DNA from: Gigaspora margarita
Lineage: Eukaryota > Glomeromycota > Glomeromycetes > Diversisporales > Gigasporaceae
Assembly: GCA_009809945.1 (NCBI GenBank)
Contig: WTPW01001239.1
Span: forward strand, 140,178 to 204,177
Length of the DNA: 64,000 nucleotides
Reading direction: 5' to 3'
The notes beneath the pieces were generated by a model. It made no database searches. It worked only from the letters and a program-made list of their open reading frames with translations, and was not told where the DNA came from. The position numbers were made by a program, and so were the translations under genes. This document shows, in pieces, positions 24,595 to 36,470 of the stretch; position 1 is the stretch's first letter, and every line of letters starts with the position of its first letter.

Positions 24595-26250
24595 TAGAGC
24601 TTCGATCCTACTTTTTAGAGGCCATTTGGATTAAATTCAGATTCTATTTTACACATCTGGTTAAATCCGAATATAATCCGAATTGAGTAAATTCAGATTT
24701 AATCCGTAAAAGTAATTGACTAACCAATCAAAATATAGGTACGTGAACTCCAAATTATTTATATAAAATAAAAGTCATTTAAGCATAATTGAAGTTTGTT
24801 TTTATTGGTCTATACTTGTATGATCTACTCGTGATTGCAAATTACATAATTTTTAAAAAATTCATCGAACTAATGCTGCTAAAAAATGAAAGGAAAACTT
24901 CATAAAATAAAACCAATGTAGATTTAAAAATAAACAGATACACATAAAGTATATAAATATTATATTTATTATCAATAAATTCAAACTTATTAAAAATTTA
25001 CATAATATATCAATATAAACTAAACCTAAAATTTATAGTTAACCCAACACAATACAAAAACTAACCAAATCTAAACATTAACCTAAATATCCTGCCACTA
25101 AAGAGTTTGTACTTATTTAAGCTAAACAGTTAGTAGTTGAAATTAACATAATAAAGCAGCTTAAGCAAAAAATATTTCTAGTTACCTTACTCTACTTTGC
25201 ATATGTATTTTGTTTTATATTTATAATGAGAAAAAAGAGTACATACGTACTAATTCTCTTCCTTTTATATAATCTACTGCATATTTATTACATGCACAAA
25301 CTCGCAGATTTATTCGATATACACATTAAATGAACCCTTTGTAATTGTCAAAGAGTTAAGCAATTACCGAAGTAACTGCTTTCTTGCCCAGTTGGCTTTA
25401 TCTCTATTTTAGGTCTTGCTTAGCACTAGAGATACACTCCCTCACAACACATACTGCACTTCGGATTGTATAAGTGTTTACTTTAGAAGACACTTTTCTT
25501 TATTACCAATTAAAGAAACTAACTTTCTTTATTTACATTCGCTATTTATTTGATTTCAACTATTACATACTTTTGTGCAATACTTAAACTATCTTTCGTA
25601 TAATTAATAAAATAAACTTTTTAATTTCCTCTAATTTGTCATCATTGATGATCACGGTATCTATTGTACCTGATCTTACTTTTGCCTCTGACATTATGGT
25701 TTTCGCCACGACTCCAATTGATCACATGATCATGTAAGTCATTCGATCCATATTTCTGTTTTACCTTGATATATTCTGTTTCATTAAATATTTCGCTATC
25801 TATTTGCACACCTTTCACTAGGTACATGGGGTCTTTGAAAATTATGCGAGATCCAAATTGCACTGATTTAATGATACTATGCATATAAGCCTTGCAGTTT
25901 TTTAAAGGGGCTGTTCTAATATTTAGTGCAAAAATAACGATAATAAAAAAAAAAAAAGCAGTCAATTTATACTATTCATAAACGATATCTTTCAATAATA
26001 ATTTAAATTTTAACTGCTCTATAGTTTGAGACAACATTTATTTTACTTTTCTTACTAAGTTTAGCAACAAACATGTACCATGCATCAGCAGTTATTATAA
26101 CAATATCTAGGATTACAATTCGGATAATCCTTATCCTTAATCTGATATATATTACGGATCTATCCGTTTAAAATTAATGAATCCAAATATTCGAATTTAA
26201 TCTGAATTGTTGGATTTATCTGAATTGATCAGATACGGATCGAAGCACTA
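24595..26250. mobile_element. 1.66-kb hAT element nested in the hAT
   Basis: The ends are TAGAGCTTCGATCC and (from the right) TAGTGCTTCGATCCG, flanked by GTCTTAGAG at 24586-24594 and 26251-26259, read as 8 or 9 bp. Subterminal repeats of AATCCGAAT and AATTCAGATT type occur at both ends. The interior carries a minus-strand frame at 25642-25965 with no domain I recognise, so it looks non-autonomous. It splits the hAT transposase gene. Confidence 0.88.
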
Positions 26251-28002
26251 GTCTTAGAGAAATATTCACATATTTGAAACCCAAAGCAATAGGTATTTAT
26301 TTATTTATTTTTAATATTTTTTTTATTTTTTTTTTAATTTTTAATTTATTTTTTAATTTTTAATTTATTTTTTTTTTGTTTTTTTTTTAATTTTTAATTT
26401 AATTTATATATTTTTTTTTAGCACCATTATTATATACAATAAAAAGGCACATAACTAGGAATTTCGAAGAAGAACATGAACGACTTCAAAAAAAGCTGCA
26501 AGAAGTTCCTGGGCACATATCAATCACGACAGACATTTGGACAACCAATAATAATGACAAATCATTCATGTCAGTTACTATACATTACCTAGACACATCA
26601 TGGTCGATAAAACATCTTTTACTCAATTTTATTCACATGGATGGGCAACATATGGGTGCTGAAATAGCTAGTGCTATGGAAAACTGTCTCCAATCAATGG
26701 GAATTATTTCTAAAATAATAGCGATTATGCGTAATAATACGACTTCTAATGATAGATTTTTACATGACTTTTCTGACTCTATTTCATTAGCTGGTATTCA
26801 ATTTGATGATAAACAACAATTAGTACAATGCTTCGCTCATATTCTAAATCTTGCAGTACAAAATATTTTTAATGATATAGGAAAGGAATTAGAAATGGTT
26901 GTTTATTTATTTATGATTTTTTTTTTTAACAAATAAATGCATTTGGTGAATTAATTTTTTTTTTTTAGTTACGGCATTAATCAAAGGTATTAGAGGATCG
27001 AAGATACATCGTAAAAAATTAAAAATGTTGTGTCCAATACATAATATAAGGATTTTAAAGCCGATTCTTGATGTTCCTACTCAGTGGAACTCCACTTATA
27101 AAATGTGTGCTCGTGCATTAGTATTACAAATCATGCTAGATGCTATTTCTCGTACCAATTTGGATTTATGCCAATACATACTTACTGAGGAAGATTGGAA
27201 AAAAATTGAACTTCTTGTTTCAATTTTAGCACTATTTAAGGAAGGTTAGTAACGACTTAGTCAACTTTTTTTTTTTTAAAAAAAACTTTTAATATTTTAT
27301 TTAATTTAGCAACAGTCGAGATGTCAAAACAAGAATATCCAACTTCAATAGTTATCCCTCTCTATTATTTGTTAGTTGAAATACTTAATGAGGCTACGAA
27401 AAAGAAAAATATTCCACAATGGCTTGCTCACGGGTGTGAGGCTGCAACCACGAAGCTTTTAGGATATTGTCAAAAATTAAATATACTAAATGTTGCTGCA
27501 GTAATATTAGATCCACAGCTTAAACTTGGGCATTTCAAAAGTCTCAAATGGCAATCACGACTTATTAATCAAATCAAGGAAATGTAAGTTAGTAGTACAA
27601 ATTATGTAATATATTATAAAAATTAACAACTAATATTGTTTTTTAGTACTACAAACAAATATGAAAATGACTACGCGCCTGTTCCTAGTCAAGATGCAGC
27701 TTATACGACCAAAGAACCATTTAATATAATGGCACGAATGTACAAGCGATTATGTGTAGAACAACAAAGTGAATTAGATACATATTTACTAGTACCACGA
27801 ACAAGTAGAAATATTGATATTTTAGAATGGTGGCGAAATAATAAATCATGTTATCCAAATCTCGCAAAATTTGCTCGTGATATTCTTCTAATACCGGCAA
27901 CAAGTGTTCTGAGCGAACAGATGTTCAGCATAAGTAGAGATATGGTCACTGACAAGATAAACTGGCTGGATTTTAAAACAGTTCGAGAAGCTATGTGTTT
28001 GA

Positions 28003-28288
28003 TAGGATTCCGCAATTTGATTTGATCTTTAAATATTTGAATCAAATAATTGATCAAATTCAAATTCAAATTTGACTATATTTGATTTGATCAAATTCAA
28101 ATCTGGCCAAATTTGATTTGATTTGACAAATATTTGATTTGATTTGAAAATTACTATTAAAAATTCAAATTCAAATCAAATTCAAATCCAAATATTTGAA
28201 TCAAATCAAATTCAAATCAGGGTCAATTTGATTTGATCAAATTCAAATTGATCCAATATTTGATTTGATTTGAATTTGAGGAACTCTA
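28003..28288. mobile_element. 286-bp hAT MITE, family M1, copy 2 (inverted)
   Basis: The ends are TAGGATTCCGCAATTTG and TTGAGGAACTCTA, with TSD GTGTTTGA at 27995-28002 and 28289-28296. It is exactly as long as copies 1 and 3 and in the opposite orientation. It lies within the transposase coding sequence of the 23435-28684 hAT, so the last residues of that open frame (GFRNLI) come from the MITE. Confidence 0.93.
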
Positions 28289-28836
28289 GTGTTTGAGATC
28301 ATGGTGGAGGGAACTAGATAGATAAATATGTAATAGAATAGATTTCTTTTACAACTAGATAAAATTCAAAATATTAGAGTTAAAANTNNNAAAAAANNAA
28401 NNAANTNANTTTTTTATATGTACNTACGATGCTTGAAATTTAGAGTTTGTGACTGCAACCTGTTAGAATTTTGCAATTCATAATAAAATTGAGTGCATTT
28501 TGCTTAGTAAATTTTTAAAAAAATGCATTGTTTTTACGTAAGTAAGGTATACTTATACCGGTTCCAGTTTGGGTCAGGTATCAAATAGTCAAGTACAGAT
28601 TTATACTTGGACCCGGACCAGTTTTTCGGTTCGACTTCAGGTTTTTGCTAAAACCTGGCCTGACCCGGCCCATGAGGAACACTAGTGACAATATTAAGTT
28701 TTTTGTTATCAAGCATTAGTTGGTGCAAGTCTAGCTCTTGGGCTATTGTATTTATGAGTGAATAGAGGTTGTTATTATTGTCGAGTTGTTCTTGAGATAG
28801 TGTATCTCCAATTTCCATCAGTTGTTTACTTATGAT

Positions 28837-29030
28837 CAGTGTTTAAAATTCAATTTTATTTTAATATGCGGAAAAACTTAGTAATTCTTGCAAACATAAT
28901 AAAAAAATCAAAAAATTATAAGCAACATACGCAACATATAATAAAATCCACAGATTCCTAAAAATTTTTGCTTGCGGAATTAATTTTCAATTTGCGTTCT
29001 GCAGATTCCGCATATAGATTTTAAACACTG
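28837..29030. mobile_element. 194-bp hAT MITE
   Basis: The inverted ends are CAGTGTTTAAAAT, followed by CCGCATAT-type subterminal motifs. The TSD is CTTATGAT at 28829-28836 against CTTATAAT at 29031-29038, with one mismatch. It lies in LINE-A between ORF1 and the endonuclease start. Confidence 0.85.
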
Positions 29031-29038
29031 CTTATAAT

Positions 29039-31611
29039 TCATGAGATAATCAAGTTTGCCATGGTATCTGAATTTCTTGGAGTATAATTGTCCAGTATGT
29101 TCCATTCAGGTACCGGTAAGTCTGGTACATTAATGAAGTGTGTAGGCAGTAGGGTTCCTCAAATTCAAATTAAATCAAATATTGGATCAATTTGAATTTG
29201 ATCAAATCAAATTGATCCTGATTTGAATTTGATTTGATTCAAATTTTTGGATTTGAATTTGATTTGAATTTGAATTTTTAATAGTAATTTTCAAATCAAA
29301 TCAAATATTTGTCAAATCAAATCAAATTTGACCAGATTTGAATTTGATCAAATCAAATATAATCAAATTTGAATTTGAATTTGATCAAATATTTGATTCA
29401 AATATTTGAAGGTCAAATCAAATTGCGGAACCCTAGTAGGCAGAGTGTTGAATAAGAAGTAGTTGTGGAGAAGTGATTCTGCAGGTTGTATCTGTTCATA
29501 TGTTTGGATCAGTAATTGTAGATCATTTAGTTCAGGAATCTGTTTGATTAAGTCAGTAGCTGTCTGCAAGTCAATGGATAACAATGGTTTGTCACTTTGT
29601 GCTAGAACCTTTTTCAATATCTCAATCCAAGATGGTAATATTTTGTAAAAGAAGTAATGTGCTCTAAGGGACCGGGCTGTTTCTACCAGAATTTTTGGTG
29701 AGCAAATAGGCATAGTAATACAGATATTAGTTATACGAGAGGGGTCTTTAGGCAAGGGTGGTTTATTAGTAGAGTTTACAGTCATGTAGTTTATTGGCAA
29801 AGTAATGGTGAATCTATATAAGGGTTCAATTTCAGCTAGAAATGCTTTAGCTATTGCTACTTCATTGATCAGGAATTTGTATGTTCCTTTAGTATGCAGT
29901 GATTGTGGGTCCAATAGCAATTTCGATTTTTGTATGAAGAAGTCCTTGGGGATATGTTTAAAGAAGCAATGTTTACGTAGTGTTGTAACTAGTTTTTTGA
30001 ATTCTTCTTCATTTTTGGGTGCACAAGGGAATAGGTGGTGGGTTGCAGAGTTTAGATCCTATAGTGTAACAGGAAGACGCTCCATCTCTTTTGGTAGGTG
30101 GAAGTACGATTCTGAGATCCTATCAAATATATAGAACTGCTTTAGCTTCATTCTATATGTCAAGAGGTGTGCTAATAATGCGTGGTTAGTGATCAGGAAT
30201 AATCTTTTGAATGAAGTATGTAAGTCTGAAGAGTTGTCTGAAATGTCTTGCAGGGCATATGCGAAGTAGTTCTCCGAAAGTTGTTCAAAGGCAAAGACCT
30301 TTCTAAGTGCAGTTACTACTAGTCCGGTATTTGATCTATTCTGTATAGAGATTGTGTAAGGAAGCGCTTTGTGTATTATATAGTTTACTATCATCAGAGA
30401 TTGTGATAGAGGTTCTAGTAATTTTGCATACATACCTAGTAAGCATGAATATGCTATTTCGAAGAAGATTACTGGCTTAATTTGTGCAAAGTTTAGACAA
30501 TAGTATATTAGTTTAGTGCAGTCATGCGATTTTATTAGGAGGAAATCTGTGTTAGTGATGAAATCTATAGCGATTTTTGTTCTCAATTTGTTGTGAAGCT
30601 GCTCCTAGTTATTTTTGTTAATAAAATTCTTGTCATATAATCTCTTATACTTCTCAAATGCTATTTGATACAGGCATTGTATTCAACTTAGTATACGGGT
30701 TGGATGTTCTTTGCTCTAGAGAACGAGTAGAAGAAAGCTATATCTAGATACTTTAGTTTCAAATTTATAGCTAGTGGGATATTTTGTATAGTTGGGTGCG
30801 TCATTAGTTTATGTTTTAGAAATTTTTCAAGTTCTTCTGTGATATTGAAGGCTGCTATAATCTTCTCGTATGTTCACAGTATTGAGTTGAAATGGTGTAG
30901 GCATTGTCGTGCTCTTACTTTTAGTGCTAGTGCACCAGTCCAGTTGTGTTTCGATCTTATGCCGTGTATGTACTTTACTGTACAATTGATGGGGTTTATT
31001 TAGCTTCCAAGTAGTAGGTGTCTTGATATGTGATGGCTTTGGTGATGGTGGTACTGATTCTATAGTTTTGTTGGATTCTACTTCTATCTATCCTCATTAA
31101 TATTTAGTGAATTGTTCTCTTGTAGTATGTATTGGCCTGCTGGTTCAGTCAGAAGTGCCCATAGGTTGGAGTCAGAGAATTGCTAGGGAGTTTGTGCTGA
31201 GTAGTATTGTGGGTCAGTTAGGCCATTCAAGAGCATGGGAAAGGTCCTTTGTTTGTCTTCTATAAGTGGTGGCTCAGGTACATGGGTAATTTGCATTTTT
31301 CTCATGGTTGTTGTGATGTTGTTGTTGTCCAGTGACGCCATCAGAGAACTTATCAGAGGTAAATTATTATTTTCAACCATAGGTGTTGGATCGGGTATCT
31401 GGGTGGTCTGCATTTTTCTCACAGTTGTTTTGACACAGTTGTCAGGTGATACCATCAATAGATTTAACAGAGTAAGCCCAAATCACCACTTTTTGGAGAA
31501 AATTCTATAGTGATTTCAGATGTAGATAAGAGAACTAGAAAAGTGGGTTCACTAAAAACTCTAGATGTTTGGTACATTTTGACAGAGGTGCAGGTGTAGT
31601 AGTACTACATT
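29039..31611 (-). pseudogene. LINE-A ORF1 region
   Basis: The open segments are 31458-31183 (MQTTQIPDPTPMVENNNL with an internal near-repeat at MQITHVPEPPL), 30586-30059 (RTKIAIDFITNTDFLLIKSH) and 29920-29444 (MLLDPQSLHTKGTYKFLINE). The region lies upstream of the endonuclease on the same strand, as ORF1 should. I see no CCHC knuckle or RRM. The two helical segments have no name I can give. Stops separate the blocks, so it is inactive. The 5' continuation lies at 45081-45377, beyond the 13.5-kb insertion. Confidence 0.6.
29150..29435. mobile_element. 286-bp hAT MITE, family M1, copy 3
   Basis: The ends are TAGGGTTCCTCAAATTC and (from the right) TAGGGTTCCGCAATTTG, with TSD GTAGGCAG at 29142-29149 and 29436-29443. 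It interrupts LINE-A ORF1 after the segment HNYFLFNTLPT, which continues as HFINVPDLPVPEWN beyond 29141. Confidence 0.93.
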
Positions 31612-31872
31612 CGCAAATTTTATATATAGATATTTATTGATATATAACACTTAATCATTTAACATCAATTATAAAATATCATTATATATCAATTAATTGA
31701 ATAAAAATCGATATATATCTAAATCGATATATATCATTTTCTATATTAAATCATTATATATATATAAATCGATTATAATCAGAATTATTTGAAACGATAT
31801 ATAATGATTAACAGATCTTTAATGATTACATAGTGTTTTGACCTGTCACCGAGTAAAAAAAAAAAAAAAAAA

Positions 31873-32303
31873 NNNNNNNNNNNNNNNNNNNNNNNNNNNN
31901 NNNNNNNNNNNNNNNNNNNNNNNNNNNNNNNNNNNNNNNNNNNNNNNNNNNNNNNNNNNNNNNNNNNNNNNNNNNNNNNNNNNNNNNNNNNNNNNNNNNN
32001 NNNNNNNNNNNNNNNNNNNNNNNNNNNNNNNNNNNNNNNNNNNNNNNNNNNNNNNNNNNNNNNNNNNNNNNNNNNNNNNNNNNNNNNNNNNNNNNNNNNN
32101 NNNNNNNNNNNNNNNNNNNNNNNNNNNNNNNNNNNNNNNNNNNNNNNNNNNNNNNNNNNNNNNNNNNNNNNNNNNNNNNNNNNNNNNNNNNNNNNNNNNN
32201 NNNNNNNNNNNNNNNNNNNNNNNNNNNNNNNNNNNNNNNNNNNNNNNNNNNNNNNNNNNNNNNNNNNNNNNNNNNNNNNNNNNNNNNNNNNNNNNNNNNN
32301 NNN
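31873..32303. other. assembly gap
   Basis: A run of 431 N flanked by poly(A) on the left and poly(T) on the right. The flanking homopolymers suggest a hairpin or low-complexity region that assembly failed to cross. The true length is unknown. Confidence 0.98.
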
Positions 32304-32619
32304 TTTTTTTTAATATTTCAAATTATTTCAAAATATTTTAGAACTAGAAAATCAAGCTAAATCAGTAGAACTGTACCCTGGATTATACCAAGAGCACATT
32401 TGACTAATATTTTCAAAATGTTTCAATGATCATAGTACAAAATCAGATTAGATCTTTGTTTATTTTTTTTGTTTATAATTTAGATCTTCTATCAATTTTA
32501 CATTGTTTTTTCTTTTTCGGTTTGTTTTTTTTGTTGGGTTGGTTTCATTTTGTTTAATTTTCATTTTGTTTTTTCAATTTTTTTTTATTTATTATTTTTT
32601 AATTTTTTTATACAAAAAA

Positions 32620-33480
32620 TACCAACTCTAACTTTTGGCACTTTGCAAGAAATTTAACAACTTTTCAAAACTTTGCACAAGCTGACTTAGCTTTCCAACA
32701 CTTGGCAAGAACACTTACCAAGCAATTTCTAAATTTCGAAGAACGTTTCTTTAGCGAAATAAAGATTTAGTTGGTACTTCATTTTTTTTTGTTTGACGTT
32801 TTTTTTGTTTTTGTTTTTTTTTTTTTATTAATTTATTTTATTCCAGCACTTTGTAAGAAAAATAATCTAGTCTTTGTCAATACTTTGCAAGCAAACCCAG
32901 ACTTTTCTGCCACTTTGCAAAAATATATACAACTTGATTTCAGCAATTTTTATTACGAACTTTACTTCAGAGAAATAGAGATTTGGGTTTTATTTTTTTA
33001 TTCAGTTCATTTACATTCCGTTTTTTTTGTTTGTTTTCTTTTTATTTGTTTCTTTAATTTTTATTTTTTTTATTTATTCTGGTACATTTTGAAAACCTTT
33101 GATGATTTTTGAATTGCAAGAAACAAACTCTTACTACAAGAAAATAGAGATTTGGAACTTTATTTATTTTTTTATTTAGTTTGCTTATATTTTGTTTTTT
33201 GGGGGGTTTTTTTTTTTACTTATTTTTTTAATTTTATTTTATTTATTCCTAACTTTTTTCGAAACTTTGCAAGAAAACGATCTGACTTTTCTGGCACTTT
33301 ACAAAAACACCAACTCTAAATTTTTTGGCACTTTGCAAAAAATAGTAAATATGAGTGAATATAATAGCAGATGTAAAGTAGTTGAATATTACTATTTTTT
33401 CATTTTTATTTTTTTTTGTTATTTTTTTGGGGGTTTTTTTTGTTTTTTGTTTTTTTTTATAATAATATATAATAAAAATA
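32620..33480. repeat. degenerate tandem repeat with CACTTTGCAAG motif
   Basis: Units of about 175-210 bp contain GGCACTTTGCAAGAAA-type motifs, then AAATAGAGATTTGG (at about 32754, 32965 and 33140), then long T-rich tracts. Reading frames here are translated T tracts and I do not regard them as genes. Confidence 0.7.
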
Positions 33481-33495
33481 TATAATATCAATATA

Positions 33496-34702
33496 CAGTG
33501 GGGGGACATAATATTGTAGACACTTTTTAAAAATTTGTACAAAGCTAAATATATAAGATATAAAGCTAAAAACTAATATAAATTTCTTTAAATCTATATC
33601 TTTTAAATAAAAAAAAGATCATAAAATTCTATGCAGTACTTTTTAAGATAATTAAATTTTATAATTTTGTGCAATGTTACACATATATAAAAATGGTAAT
33701 TTTTTAAAACTTAGTTATCAAAATTGCTATATATTAAAAGTTTTTTTTTATTAAGTAAACAATATTATTTTTAATTAAAAACTTGTTCAGCATAACAAAT
33801 TATATATAATTCTAAATTTTTAGAAATTTTAAAAAAACTTTGAGTTGAATACTATTATTAAATATAAAAGGTAAATTTTTTAATTTAAATTTTTAAATTG
33901 CTAAATATAGTAATTTTATTACTACATATAGTAATCTAATAAATTTTTTTTCAAAAAATTATAAAATTTGCAGAATATATATAATTTGTTATACTAAATA
34001 ACTTGATTAAAAAAAATTGCTAGTTTACTTGATAAAAAATTAAGTTTATAATTACTATCTTTTTTTTTTTTTTTTAAAGTGTCCGTCTTCGGGACTGGGA
34101 ATTTTTATTCAAGATATTAGGGCCGTTGGTATTCCACTTGGGGGATACCGACATTTGTTACAACGACGAGGGTACATCTAGCCACACGTACACTTTTGGT
34201 GTCTAATTTAAGTGGTCCGCCCTAAGGTTCCACACTAGCTGCCATACCTGCAACCCAACTACAGGAATTGCCTATTTAAACTCTCTGGTCCCTGATCCGC
34301 CTGCCAACCCATCTTGTATCACTGGTACAGCCACCAGTTTCTAAATCTGGAGTTCGTACCGGATGCTAATTACCACCCTTAGGACTAATTTATCCTCAAC
34401 GGAAAACTTGATAGAGCAGTCCCTGTCCCACCCAGGTATTACTTACACTATAATTACTATCTTTAACAATTCTAATTACTATAAAAACATAGTAAAATTT
34501 AGAAAATCATACTGATGCAAAATTCTAAATTTTATTTAAACTTAATTATTTTAATAACTGTTGCATAGAATTTTTTAAACTTTTTTTTATTTGAAAGATA
34601 TAGATTTAAAGAATTTATATTTTTATTTTTAGCTTTATATCTTATATATTTAGCTTTGTACAAATTTTTAAAAAGTGTCCACAATATTATGTCCCCCTAC
34701 TG
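33496..34702. mobile_element. 1.2-kb Tc1/mariner-like element with long inverted ends
   Basis: The ends CAGTGGGGGGACATAATAT and their mirror extend more than 75 bp with few differences, flanked by TA at 33494-33495 and 34703-34704. The CAGTGG start and TA duplication are typical of Tc1 relatives. No transposase frame remains. It carries a retroposon insertion at 34063-34448. Confidence 0.88.
34063..34448 (-). mobile_element. 386-bp SINE-like retroposon
   Basis: It is flanked by the perfect 16-bp direct repeat TATAATTACTATCTTT (34047-34062 and 34449-34464). It ends in a T run at 34063-34075, meaning a poly(A) tail on the minus strand. It is strikingly GC-richer than its surroundings. GGTACGAACTCC resembles a Pol III box B, but I see no convincing box A, so the tRNA origin is open. 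It lies inside the Tc1/mariner element, so it is younger. Confidence 0.82.
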
Positions 34703-34704
34703 TA

Positions 34705-35564
34705 TAATATAGAATAGTGTAGATAAACGGTATTGGTATGTGAGATAAACAATATGAGATAAACACTAAGGAGACAAACAATATGAGACAAACCTATACT
34801 CTGATTGGCTGTTTATATCTAACAATGAAAAGTCCTCAAAAACAAATCGTGTCACATCAATTTTCGTATTCCATAGATTTATTGTACTTTTTTTACACTA
34901 TTTTTTATTTGTCAAAATTCACTACCAAAAATTTTTACGTTGCCGACTATACTATATAACTATAACTATTAGACGTTAAAAAAAATTATACTTCGCTGCT
35001 TGATCTACTTACCCAGTCTCAGTATAAATATTTTTTAAAATTCTTTATCTTACTTTTTTTTAATTATTGAAAGTGGAACATTTGATCCACAATCTTATAT
35101 AGGTTTATTAATATCCGAAATTATACACTGTAACAATTTCGATTTATTTTTCCAACTCAGTCGCGCAATATCCTAAAGATTTTTACTTAATTTCTGCATA
35201 TTCTAACACAAAAGTATATGCAAAAGAAAAGACAAAGAAAACGCTCCAGTTTGTTTTTATCTTACTTTTTTTTTAATTATTGAAAGTGGAACATTTGATC
35301 CACAACCTTATATAGGTTTACGTCAACATATTAATATCCGAAATTATACACTAACAATTTCACTTTATTTTTCCAACTCATTCCTGCTCCATCGTAAAGA
35401 TTTTTACTTACTTTCTGCATATTCTAACACGAAAGTATATGTGAAAGAAAAGATAAAGAAAATGCTCTGGTTTGCACTTTTATTCTTATTACCATTTTTT
35501 ATTATTCGAACCTTTAAATTCTGCATTTTAAAACTAACATAATGATTATAATTTCTATTTTTGT
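34705..35564. other. non-coding DNA with direct repeats
   Basis: A short tandem array of GAGATAAACAATAT-like units lies at about 34735-34790. A duplicated block of about 215 bp (ATTGAAAGTGGAACATTTGA in both copies) spans 35043-35255 and 35256-35475. No gene is seen. Confidence 0.6.
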
Positions 35565-36470
35565 CATGCCAAAACGCATGATCCTTTGCAGGAAAAAGAA
35601 GGCTCGCAGGCTCAAAAGAAGTAATTTACCATAAAAGGAATGTGAGTGCATTCTGCTCTAACTTTTTAATCACGCTAATTTTTTACTGCAGTTGTGCCTC
35701 TATCTCATATCAAACCTTTAAGAGGCACGTCAGTTATCATGTTACTAATGGCTAAAAAAACCTGATTACACTACTCATCCAGAGGAAAAACTTTTATCTA
35801 AATTCCGCCTACAACTCTGGCTGAAGTTAAAGACGAATATTATAATTTTCACCAAATATCAGGTAAGAATCATTTCTTTTGAAAAGATATTTTTTTCGTC
35901 AATTTATTCAAATGTTATTACATATAGGGACTTATACGCCTTTTTTTATTATACTCTTGATTTAAACAGTGCAATTAAATTATATTTATTGCATCAAAAT
36001 TCATCAGATTTGGAGATGAGATTTATAGCGCATATTAATCACGTTTTATTGAAAACTTCTTTTTTTAAACTTGCACCATAACCATTCTCTATTGGTGCTG
36101 CAATGGTATGCTTATTTTGCACCTAATATAATATTGGATGCACTAATAAATTAGTGATAACAAAGTATTACATCTTTGCCTGAAATTAAAGATGAATATT
36201 ATCATTTTCACCAAATATCAGGTAAGAATCATTTCTTTTGGAAAGATATTTTTTTTGTGTCCTCCTTTCACTTTACTCAATTGCTATTAGATATGAGACT
36301 TTTACGCTTTATTTTTATTATACTCTTGATTTAACTGATGCATCAATTATATTTACTGTATCGAAATTCATCAGGGTTGGAGACTATAAGATATATAACA
36401 CGTATTAATTCAAGCTTTATTGAGCAAGACATTTTTTAAACTTGCACCTCAACCATTCTCTATTTGGTGC
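35565..36470 (+). pseudogene. tandemly duplicated intron-bearing gene-like sequence
   Basis: Unrecognised. Copy 1 contains CASISYQTFKRHVSYHVTNG, which has a zinc-finger-like H-x4-H spacing, then VKDEYYNFHQIS, then a 65-bp intron (35863-35927, GTAAGA to ATATAG), then GDLYAFFYYTLDLNSAIKLY, open for 50 codons. Copy 2 (about 36160-36470) repeats LPEIKDEYYHFHQIS, a conserved donor, and YLLYRNSSGLE, but its acceptor is changed to GAG. The unit is about 360 bp. Several frame breaks mean neither copy is a complete gene. It lies upstream of and co-directional with the Helitron RepHel gene and could be captured cargo. Confidence 0.4.

Larger units (their letters stand above)
24160..28325 (+). pseudogene. 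hAT transposase with BED zinc finger, decayed
   Basis: The BED finger is at about 24162-24320 (SFVWNHF, then CDHCGNGF, then KHLVC), with in-frame stops at 24183 and near 24292. After the nested hAT (24595-26250) the frame resumes: EIFTYLKPKAI, then APLLYTIKRHITRNFEEEHE, the catalytic segment ISITTDIWTTNN, IAIMRNNTTSND where the family usually has a DNASN Asp, and CFAHILNLAVQ. The C-terminal dimerisation domain (27800 onward) has LLIPATSVLSEQMFSISRD. Introns with GT-AG borders occur near 26296, 26896, 27245 and 27585. Family M1 MITE copy 2 (28003-28288) breaks the last codons. Bypassing it gives REAMCLRSWWRELDR and a stop at 28323. The missing Asp and the stops say it is inactive. Confidence 0.85.
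23435..28684 (+). mobile_element. 5.25-kb hAT DNA transposon
   Basis: The ends are TAGTGTTTCTTAGACC and (from the right) TAGTGTTCCTCATGG. The TSD is GTGGCAAT at 23427-23434 against GTGACAAT at 28685-28692, with one mismatch. Subterminal regions are rich in CCCGGACCCGG-like motifs at both ends, the usual sort of hAT transposase binding array. It entered the first codons of the LINE-A endonuclease: the flanks join as ...KLNIV and ATHNIRGM. It carries a BED-finger hAT transposase gene and has itself received two insertions. Confidence 0.9.

Noticed and set aside
25642-25965. 107-codon frame in the nested hAT
   Set aside because: No resemblance to a transposase. It could be chance in a non-autonomous element, so it is not listed as a gene.
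31838-32341. 167-codon frame across the N run
   Set aside because: Its length is due to undetermined bases.
32771-33485. Phe-rich frames resembling membrane proteins
   Set aside because: They are translated T tracts within a degenerate tandem repeat.
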